DNA from: Reyranella sp. | GTDB taxonomy: Bacteria; Pseudomonadota; Alphaproteobacteria; Reyranellales; Reyranellaceae | Assembly (NCBI GenBank): GCA_022844015.1 | Contig: JALHMO010000002.1 | Span: 36,457 to 100,456 of the forward strand | DNA length: 64,000 nucleotides | Reading direction: 5' to 3' | In this document: in pieces, positions 58,178 through 64,000 of the stretch | How positions within the stretch are numbered: the stretch's first letter is position 1 | Layout of the letters: every line of letters starts with the position of its first letter | Translations under genes and position numbers: made by a program | Notes under the pieces: generated by a model | Databases searched by the model: none | Told to the model about the DNA's origin: nothing | What the model saw: the letters and a program-made list of their open reading frames with translations, nothing else

Positions 58178-59227
58178 ATGTCAAACGACAATGCTCCGGC
58201 TGCGGGCGGCCAGGGCCGAAATCTCTTGCTCCGTCGAGCCGTCCTGGGGGCCAGCGCCCTTCTCCTGACGCAAGGCGCCACGCTGCCGGGTGCCGCGCAG
58301 GGCGATCCCCTGCCGTCGTGGAATGCCGGATCGACCAAGCAGACGATCCTCGATTTCGTGACCCGCGCAACCACGCCGGGCAGTCGCGAGTTTATCGACA
58401 TACCGCAGCGCATCGCCTGCTTCGACAACGACGGGACTTTGTGGACGGAGCAGCCCCTCTACTTCCAGGTGATCTTCGCGATGGATCGGGTCAAGGCCCA
58501 GGCCGACCGGCATCCGGATTGGAAGACCCTCGAACCCTTCCGCTGGGTGCTCGAGGACAATCGCGCCGCGCTCGCCGCCATGGGCGATAAGGGAATCCTC
58601 CAGATCATGGCGGCGACCCATGCCGGCCGCACGACTGACGAGTTCGCCGCGACGGTCGTCGACTGGATCGCCGCGGCGCGGCATCCGCGCTTCGATCGTC
58701 CGTACACCGACCTGGTCTACCAGCCCATGCTCGAGCTGCTGGCCTTCCTGCGTGCCCACGGCTTCAAGACCTTCATCGTCTCGGGTGGCGGCATCGATTT
58801 CATGCGCCCCTGGACGGAGCGGACCTACGGCATACCGCCCGAGCAGGTCGTCGGCTCGTCGGGTGTCACGAGATTCGAGATGCGCTCGCCCGACAAGCCG
58901 GTTCTCGTCAAGGAACCCAGGGTGGAGTTCATCGACGACGGGCCGGGCAAGCCCGCGGGCATCAATCGCTTCATCGGGCGACGACCGATCTTTTCCTTCG
59001 GCAACTCCGATGGCGACCAGCAGATGCTGGAATGGACCGCCGCCGGCGCCGGGGCACGCTTCATGGGATTGGTGCACCACACCGACGCCGTGCGCGAATA
59101 TGCCTACGACCGCAACTCGCCGGTCGGCCGCCTCGACAAGGCGTGGGACGAAGCGGTCCGGCGCCGCTGGGTCGTCGCCGACATGAAGAACGACTGGAAG
59201 GTCGTCTATCCGTTCGAGCTGAGATGA
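58178..59227 (+). CDS. Exported HAD-superfamily phosphatase
   Basis: 349 residues. An RRAVLGASALLLTQGATLPG leader of twin-arginine type ends AAQG. HAD motif I is CFDNDGTLWT (Asp83, Asp85), motif II FIVSGGGIDF, and motif IV FGNSDGDQQML. The C-terminal NSPVGRLDKAWDEA and MKNDWKVVYPF match haloacid-dehalogenase-like, phosphoserine-phosphatase-type periplasmic hydrolases. It is divergent from the DUF1989 gene and the substrate is unknown. Confidence 0.88.
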   Translation: MSNDNAPAAGGQGRNLLLRRAVLGASALLLTQGATLPGAAQGDPLPSWNAGSTKQTILDFVTRATTPGSREFIDIPQRIACFDNDGTLWTEQPLYFQVIFAMDRVKAQADRHPDWKTLEPFRWVLEDNRAALAAMGDKGILQIMAATHAGRTTDEFAATVVDWIAAARHPRFDRPYTDLVYQPMLELLAFLRAHGFKTFIVSGGGIDFMRPWTERTYGIPPEQVVGSSGVTRFEMRSPDKPVLVKEPRVEFIDDGPGKPAGINRFIGRRPIFSFGNSDGDQQMLEWTAAGAGARFMGLVHHTDAVREYAYDRNSPVGRLDKAWDEAVRRRWVVADMKNDWKVVYPFELR

Positions 59228-59555
59228 GTCTCGACGCTCGCCGAGGCAAGCTCCCGATCGGTGGCTCCGGCGCCACTCATGCCGTTGCCGCGCCGAACCG
59301 GGACGCGATGGCGACCTGCCGCATCTCCCTTGCGGTCAAAGGGGCCGTCCCGAAGAACATTCCCGCTTTCCATGGAGCCAGTGACAAATGACATCGAAGC
59401 GATCCGCCGGCTGCGCGCGCTGACCGAAGCGCTCCGGAGCCGGGCAATGCAAAGCGGCGACCCAGGCCGGGTCGCCGCAGAATAGCACTTCTCGATTGTG
59501 TCTCCGGCCCTGCCCGGGATGCCTCGAACGGCGTCCCGGCCGCCTGTCGACGACA
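59228..59555. other. Intergenic region, no gene recognised
   Basis: 328 bases between convergent genes. An imperfect ten-bp hairpin (CCGGGATGCC with GGCGTCCCGG, 59514-59539) lies just beyond the minus-strand stop. Otherwise I see nothing. Confidence 0.5.
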
Positions 59556-59933
59556 TCAGAACTTGATCTCGACCCTGCGATCGCTCGGCGAGCTGATCCC
59601 GTCATTGATGCGTGTCAGCGTCGGCCCGGTGTCACGGTAGACGAAGATCGAGGTCGGCGGGATGCCGTCGCGGATCAGTTCCTGCCTGACGAGCTGGGCG
59701 TGCTCGGCCCGGCCGCTCACATGGATCGCCTTGCCGGCGCCTTCACGCGCCGCGGTGCGCACAGTGGCTGCGGCAACCGCGGGCAACGGGCCGGCGCCCT
59801 TGTCGAGGAACACCATGTATTCCGAGCGCGGCTGCCCCGTCGCATAGGCGAGGTTGGTGCTCTGCGCCATTGTCGAAAGGGGTGCCAGGACCAGTCCGCC
59901 GATCAGCACGGCGGCCGTGCGCCGAATCATCAT
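59556..59933 (-). CDS. Small secreted OmpA-like domain protein
   Basis: 125 residues from the first of two adjacent ATGs, with AAGGAG eight bases ahead. The signal peptide ends STMAQS. The mature part is a minimal OmpA-like domain: EYMVFLDKGAGPL, AIHVSGRAEHAQLVRQELI, DGIPPTSIFVY and a terminal SDRRVEIKF. The usual NxxLSxxRA helix is degenerate, so peptidoglycan binding is uncertain. A consensus stress promoter lies upstream, which links it to the general stress regulon. Confidence 0.78.
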   Translation of the reverse strand: MMIRRTAAVLIGGLVLAPLSTMAQSTNLAYATGQPRSEYMVFLDKGAGPLPAVAAATVRTAAREGAGKAIHVSGRAEHAQLVRQELIRDGIPPTSIFVYRDTGPTLTRINDGISSPSDRRVEIKF

Positions 59934-59975
59934 CGTATCGTCTCCTTGACGCGCCATCGCGTCGGTACGGAATAG

Positions 59976-60000
59976 AACGCAGATCGGTCATTGGGGTTCC
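59976..60000 (-). promoter_or_regulatory. EcfG-type promoter candidate: GGAAC-N16-CGTT
   Basis: A full consensus match 43 bases before the small OmpA-like gene, some 7 kb from the sigma locus. Confidence 0.6.
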
Positions 60001-60057
60001 AAGTGCCCGACGCGCACGCGCATGCGCCGCGCAAGAATGGCGCGGCGTCACGGCGCC

Positions 60058-60855
60058 TCAGGGCGCTAGGCCGACACCCAGCACCCAGACGCCCCACGCC
60101 ACCAGCGCGACACCGCCCGCCCGGGCGATCCACAGGCCGGCAGGCACCAGCTTCTCGACCAGCACCAGGGCAGCGAAGCCGGCCACCCACAGGAGGTCCA
60201 TCGCGCCGACGACGAACAGCAGGGCCATCAGGATCCAGCAGCAGCCCAGGCAGTAGAGGCCGTGCGACCAGCCCATGCGCCAGGCGCCGCCCACACCATC
60301 GCGCCAGCGGTTGACGAGGAAGTCGAAGGGCGAACGGCAGTGGACGAGACAAACCTGCTTCAGAGGTGTCAGCTGGTAGAGGCCGGCGGCGATCAGCAGG
60401 CTGCCCGCCAGCAGCGGGCTGGTGACTTTCATCGCCATCGGCGCCAGCAGGGCGAGCCGCTCGAGCCCCCAGTGCGCCAGGGTCGCGGCGATGCTGAAGC
60501 CGCCCCACGCCGCGAGATAGCCGGCGGTGAACAACGCCGTCGGGACATAGGGTTGGCCACGCTGGCGCCGCCGCCGGTTGATGGCGGCGAAGGTCAGGAT
60601 CATCGGCGCCGCGCTCGGCAGCATCATGCCGGCCATCATGACGCACCACATCACGAGCAGGAGCGCGAGGTCGCGGGCGCCCATCGGCGGCATGGTCATG
60701 TCCGGGTCCATCGCCGCCATGTCTCGGGCGATGCCGGCGAGATAGAGCCAGCTCAGGCCGACGATGGCGGCCAGCGCGGTGCCGATCAGCAGCCGAGGCC
60801 GCCGCAGCAGCCCGGGCGACGGCCCAGGGAGTGGCCGGTCAGGCTCTCCAGGCAA
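60058..60855 (-). CDS. DUF2182 integral membrane protein
   Basis: 265 residues with about seven TM helices. MWCVMMAGMMLPSAAPMILTF is the Met-rich DUF2182 core, and HGLYCLGCCWILMALLFVVGAMDL near residue 200 is the Cys-containing second signature. These proteins are predicted to bind metal and are usually encoded with DUF1326 proteins, as here (six-base gap). The function is unknown, and copper handling is only a guess from the Met/Cys content. Confidence 0.88.
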   Translation of the reverse strand: MPGEPDRPLPGPSPGLLRRPRLLIGTALAAIVGLSWLYLAGIARDMAAMDPDMTMPPMGARDLALLLVMWCVMMAGMMLPSAAPMILTFAAINRRRRQRGQPYVPTALFTAGYLAAWGGFSIAATLAHWGLERLALLAPMAMKVTSPLLAGSLLIAAGLYQLTPLKQVCLVHCRSPFDFLVNRWRDGVGGAWRMGWSHGLYCLGCCWILMALLFVVGAMDLLWVAGFAALVLVEKLVPAGLWIARAGGVALVAWGVWVLGVGLAP

Positions 60856-60861
60856 CGGCCG

Positions 60862-61485
60862 TCAGGCCGCCCAGGCGAACGGCGCGAAGTGGCCGTTGTT
60901 GCCCTTGCCGGCGAGCGCGAGGTCGAGGCCGAAGCCTTGCACCTCGGTCCTGCTCGACCGCGCCAGCGCCAGGCGGCGGTTGGCCGGATGGGCGGTGTTG
61001 TCGATGTAGAACGGCTCACCGGAGCGGTTGCGCGAGGCCACGCCCTCGATGGCGAAGGCGAGCACGCCGGGAATCCCGGCAGTCCGCTCGAGGCCGTTCA
61101 TGGTGAAGTCGATATGCCGGTACTCGATGCCGCGGAAGTCGCTCACCAGGTTGTCGCGGATCATTTGCGGCGGCCCGCCCGCGGTGCCGGCGGCGATGGC
61201 TGCCAGAGCCTGCCGCTGCGCCTCGCTCGCCGTCTCGTCGACCACGACGCCGAACACCCAGCCGCCATCGGCCATGACCCGGCCCGAGCGGATGACCAGC
61301 GCGAACTTCAGCCCATCGAGCACGACGCCGTCATGCCGGCCGCGATCGATGCGATAGACCATCAGCGCCGTGCAATGCTCATGCGTCGCCGCCGCCTGCG
61401 GATTGGTGAAGATGCAAGGGCAGAGATAGTCGCAGTTGCAACTCTCCATGTACTCGCCGCTGATTTCCCAGGTCTTCTGCGCCAT
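60862..61485 (-). CDS. DUF1326 protein
   Basis: 207 residues. WEISGEYMESCNCDYLCPCIFT carries the CNCxxLCPC motif that defines the family and may bind metal. The rest is a beta-rich domain (FALVIRSGRVMADGGW, DFRGIEYRHIDFTMNGLER). It has no signal peptide. The gene immediately precedes DUF2182, so the two are presumably co-expressed and act together. Confidence 0.9.
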   Translation of the reverse strand: MAQKTWEISGEYMESCNCDYLCPCIFTNPQAAATHEHCTALMVYRIDRGRHDGVVLDGLKFALVIRSGRVMADGGWVFGVVVDETASEAQRQALAAIAAGTAGGPPQMIRDNLVSDFRGIEYRHIDFTMNGLERTAGIPGVLAFAIEGVASRNRSGEPFYIDNTAHPANRRLALARSSRTEVQGFGLDLALAGKGNNGHFAPFAWAA

Positions 61486-61530
61486 GGCGGGGTCTCCGTG
61501 TGGAGGCGCAGTCTACTACAAGAGGCCCAG

Positions 61531-61651
61531 CACCACCTCATCCTGAGGAGCCGCGCCAAGCGCGGCGTCTCGAAGGATGGGCAGCGCGCACCGTGCCTGA
61601 TCCCGACCCTTCGAGACGCCCCATGCGGGCGCCCCTCAGGGTGAGGTGGTG
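61531..61651. repeat. REP-like palindromic repeat, copy D
   Basis: CACCACCTCATCCTGAGGAG at the left and CCCCTCAGGGTGAGGTGGTG at the right form the mirror ends. The inner TCTCGAAGGATGGG and ACCCTTCGAGACGC segments pair. This is the most complete copy of the family in the window. Confidence 0.88.
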
Positions 61652-61679
61652 TGGTGGGCGACCGATCGCCAGCCGACGC

Positions 61680-62450
61680 CTACACTGTCTCTTTGCGCTC
61701 CCTCAGGGCCGTGCCGAAGGCCTGGAACAGGGCGCGGTTGATGGGGTTGATCTGCGGGTCGTACTCGGCATGCCATTGCACGCCCAGGGCAAAGCCGGGG
61801 GCGTCGGCGATGCGGATCGCCTCGATGGTGCCGTCCTCGGCAATGCCTTCGCAGACCACGCGCTTGCCCGGCTCGAGGATGCCCTGGCCGTGCAGGGAAT
61901 TGACGCGGATCGTCGCCTGGCCGAACAGCTTGGCGAACACGCCGTCCGGCGTCAGCCGCACCTCGTGGCGGTCGGCGAACACGACCAGCGGGTCGGGATG
62001 GACCTCGCCGTTCTCCAGCCGCGGCATGCGATGGTTCATGCGCCCCGGCAACTCGCGGATCTCCGGATGGAGGGAGCCGCCGAACGCCACGTTCATCTCC
62101 TGGAAGCCGCGGCAGATGCCGAACAGGGGCACGCCGCGCTCGACGCAGGCCTCGATCAGCGACAGCGCCATGGCGTCGCGATCCAGGTCGTAGGGCTCGT
62201 GCTTGGGGTCGGGCTCGACGCCGAAGCAGGTCGGATGGACGTTGGCGCGAGCGCCCGTCAGCAGGATGCCGTCGACCGCGCCCAGCAGGGCATCGATGTC
62301 GGTGATCTGCGGCGTGCCGGCGAACATCAGCGGCAGGGCCTCGGCGACCTCGGCGACGGCGCAGAGATTGCGCTGTCCCACGAGCTGCACGTTGTGACGG
62401 TCGTTGACGACGGACGAGTTGCCGATCACGCCCACTACCGGTTTAGTCAT
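61680..62450 (-). CDS. Gamma-glutamyl-gamma-aminobutyrate hydrolase-like class I glutamine amidotransferase
   Basis: 256 residues. Catalytic triad: Cys113 in GICRGFQEMN, with His227 and Glu229 in GVQWHAEYD. TGARANVHPTCFG is the substrate-side loop of the PuuD/peptidase C26 group. It would cleave gamma-glutamyl amides of polyamine or amine degradation. It is the last gene of a minus-strand run after a DUF1989 gene and an acetamidase, a set suited to releasing nitrogen from amides. Confidence 0.9.
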   Translation of the reverse strand: MTKPVVGVIGNSSVVNDRHNVQLVGQRNLCAVAEVAEALPLMFAGTPQITDIDALLGAVDGILLTGARANVHPTCFGVEPDPKHEPYDLDRDAMALSLIEACVERGVPLFGICRGFQEMNVAFGGSLHPEIRELPGRMNHRMPRLENGEVHPDPLVVFADRHEVRLTPDGVFAKLFGQATIRVNSLHGQGILEPGKRVVCEGIAEDGTIEAIRIADAPGFALGVQWHAEYDPQINPINRALFQAFGTALRERKETV

Positions 62451-62504
62451 GCCTGCGACTCACGCTCACCTTTCAAGTCCCCACCCTCGATCAGCTAACG
62501 CATT

Positions 62505-63377
62505 TCACGCCGCAGGCAAAGCGCCATGCGACCGGGAGTACGCGCTTCTTTGCGGGGCCTGCCATGCCCCGAGGGCGCCCTCCCCGGGCCGGTAGACCTC
62601 GACCCCGAGGGGATGGCAGCGCGCCGCGTCGCTCGAATGGGTGGCGCTGCAGTCGCCGCCCGGGCAGGCCGACAGCCCGCCCAGGAGGTCGATCTCGGCA
62701 AACATCTCGAGGAAATCGCCGGGCCGGACCGGGCTCGCTTTCATGAAATACTGGTGAGTGTCGCGGGTGAAGCCAGTGCACATGAAGACGTTCAGCACGT
62801 CGTGGACGTGCGGCTCGGCGTCGACCAGGGCGAGCCTCCGGGCTGCTGCCAGCGCGCGGGTCAGGTTGGAGTGGCAGCAATGGTGGTACTCGGTGCCGGC
62901 CAGCAGGAGCTGGGTGTAGGGGTCGCAGCGCGTGCCGATGACGTCGTGGATGCCGCCGCCGTCGGCGTCGAAGCCGTACCAGTCGAGCGTGTCGGCGGTG
63001 ATCGTGGCCATCGGCCGAAGGTGCGGCAGGCAGCTCCACAAGCGATCGCCGGTGCCGACATGGGTGCCGTGCAGGGCCCGCGTCTTGCCGCTGAAGAAGC
63101 GCTCCGAGAGGTCGTGGGCGTGCCACAGGTTGAGATCTCCGACCTGCGGCCCCTCGATGCTGACGATGCGGAAGAAATGGCCAGCCGGCACCTCGAAGGT
63201 CCGCGCCTCGCGCGGCGACACGATGGTCTCGCCGACCTTGCTCATGCCGTGCCGCGCCGCCTCGTAGAACGCGCGGTCATAGGCCGGCATTCCCTGGCCC
63301 TCGTAGACGACGACCGCGGGCACTGCCCGACGGCTCCCGGCATCGTCCGGTGCGGCGTGCTGCGGCGCAGGCTTCAT
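62505..63377 (-). CDS. DUF1989 (urea carboxylase-associated family) protein
   Basis: 290 residues, longer than its paralogue at 57.5 kb. VPAGHFFRIVSIEGPQVGDL, YHHCCHSNLTRAL, VLNVFMCTGFTRDT and a C-terminal LLGGLSACPGGDCSA hold the conserved His/Cys positions. It starts four bases after the acetamidase stop and is followed by the PuuD-like gene, which points to a role in amide or urea-derived nitrogen use. Confidence 0.88.
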   Translation of the reverse strand: MKPAPQHAAPDDAGSRRAVPAVVVYEGQGMPAYDRAFYEAARHGMSKVGETIVSPREARTFEVPAGHFFRIVSIEGPQVGDLNLWHAHDLSERFFSGKTRALHGTHVGTGDRLWSCLPHLRPMATITADTLDWYGFDADGGGIHDVIGTRCDPYTQLLLAGTEYHHCCHSNLTRALAAARRLALVDAEPHVHDVLNVFMCTGFTRDTHQYFMKASPVRPGDFLEMFAEIDLLGGLSACPGGDCSATHSSDAARCHPLGVEVYRPGEGALGAWQAPQRSAYSRSHGALPAA

Positions 63378-63381
63378 CCGC

Positions 63382-64000
63382 CTAGCGCCCGAAAATGTCG
63401 AGCGGCAGCACCGCCGACACCGTCATGTTGGGCACGTCGACGACCTGGCTGATGCGCAGGTCGACGGCGACGCTGGCCAGGCAGTAGGCCTGCTCGCGCG
63501 ACAGGCTGTAGGCGTCGGCGAGGTAGTCGATCATGTTGATCAGGGCATTGCGCGCCGCCAGGGTGATGTTCTCCGATTCGGCGCGTCCGTCCGCGCTGAC
63601 CGACATGCCGGTGGTGGCATAGAAGCCCTTGCTCGGCGTCACACCGTGGGCGCCGTGCACGCCGGCCGCGCCGTGATGGGCATGGCCCGGCAGGGCATAG
63701 GACGGATCGCGCTGGCGGCGGCGGCGCGCCTCGCCCTTCAGCAGCTCGAAGCGGGCGACGAAGATCGCCGAGGTCTCGACCGCGGTGCCGCAGGACTCGC
63801 CGTCGCCCTGGGCGAAATGCGCATCGCCGACGGAGAACAGCGCGCCCGCCACCTGCACGGGAAGGTAGAGCGTGGCGCCCTCGGTCAGCGCCTTGATGTC
63901 GAAATTGCCGCCATTCTCGTGCGGCGCGATGGTGCGCAGCGCGCGGCTGGCGATGCCGGCGATGGCCGGTACGGCGCCCGCCGCATCGGGCGGCATGACC
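63382..64000 (-). CDS. Acetamidase/formamidase family protein, cut by window end
   Basis: Only the C-terminal 206 or so residues are in the window. HENGGNFDIKALTEGATLYLPV and FSVGDAHFAQGDGESCGTAVE are the family core, and the sequence ends VDVPNMTVSAVLPLDIFGR. The first Met in view (63996) is probably internal, because family members have 100 or more residues before this point. It hydrolyses short-chain amides to ammonia and the acid. It is first in view of the amide run with DUF1989 and PuuD-like genes. Confidence 0.88.
   Translation of the reverse strand, partial: VMPPDAAGAVPAIAGIASRALRTIAPHENGGNFDIKALTEGATLYLPVQVAGALFSVGDAHFAQGDGESCGTAVETSAIFVARFELLKGEARRRRQRDPSYALPGHAHHGAAGVHGAHGVTPSKGFYATTGMSVSADGRAESENITLAARNALINMIDYLADAYSLSREQAYCLASVAVDLRISQVVDVPNMTVSAVLPLDIFGR

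Overview
The window is GC-rich chromosomal DNA with short, often overlapping intergenic junctions. It almost certainly comes from a soil- or water-dwelling alphaproteobacterium. The strongest taxonomic marker is a general stress response locus at 48-53 kb holding NepR, PhyR, two EcfG-like sigma factors and a HisKA_2 kinase, an architecture restricted to Alphaproteobacteria. The metabolic genes (CoxL-type molybdenum hydroxylase, LLM flavin monooxygenases, TauD dioxygenase, acyl-CoA dehydrogenase, amidases) would fit a Reyranella- or Bradyrhizobium-like heterotroph. The genus is a guess. I saw no rRNA, tRNA, CRISPR array or phage structural genes.

Layout. 0.1-6.9 kb holds an amine oxidase, a rhodanese, an MFS exporter, an OmpA protein and three damaged loci: a frameshifted retropepsin, and an Ivy-like gene joined by an apparent deletion to a beheaded alanine racemase. 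6.9-18.6 kb is a two-armed island. The left arm (minus strand) encodes a large helical protein, a lipoprotein and a four-TM SLATT-like protein. The right arm (plus strand) encodes a patatin phospholipase, a nucleotide-sensor/TPR/SLOG protein, a TIR protein and a membrane-anchored STAND NTPase. The combination of predicted sensors, a STAND switch and at least three effector types looks like an undescribed conflict or immunity system, and it is the main find here.

18.6-25.4 kb is a molybdenum hydroxylase operon whose 2Fe-2S and molybdopterin subunits are fused. 25.5-45 kb is mixed metabolism (OprB porin, wHTH-TPR regulator, acyl-CoA dehydrogenase, reductases, two LLM oxidoreductases, orphan FecR, GH51 arabinofuranosidase, M20 peptidase, SDR, TauD and VOC enzymes). 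It is interrupted at 32.57 kb by a 200-bp element with perfect 40-bp terminal inverted repeats and a 10-bp target duplication.

42-60 kb is the stress region. It contains AI-2E-type permease, zinc peptidase, DUF3618, holin-like, CsbD and many tiny membrane or lipoprotein genes around the sigma/NepR/PhyR/kinase core. Nine sites of the form G(G/C)AAC-N16/17-CGTT lie just upstream of these genes and of an OmpA-like gene at 59.9 kb. I infer that they form the local regulon of the stress sigma factors.

54.8-64 kb is nitrogen and amide metabolism: an M20 hydrolase, an HutI-like amidohydrolase, two DUF1989 proteins, a PuuD-like glutamine amidotransferase and an acetamidase/formamidase cut by the window end. 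A DUF2182/DUF1326 pair and a HAD phosphatase are also here. At least four copies of a REP-like palindrome and two copies of a second palindrome family sit between genes.
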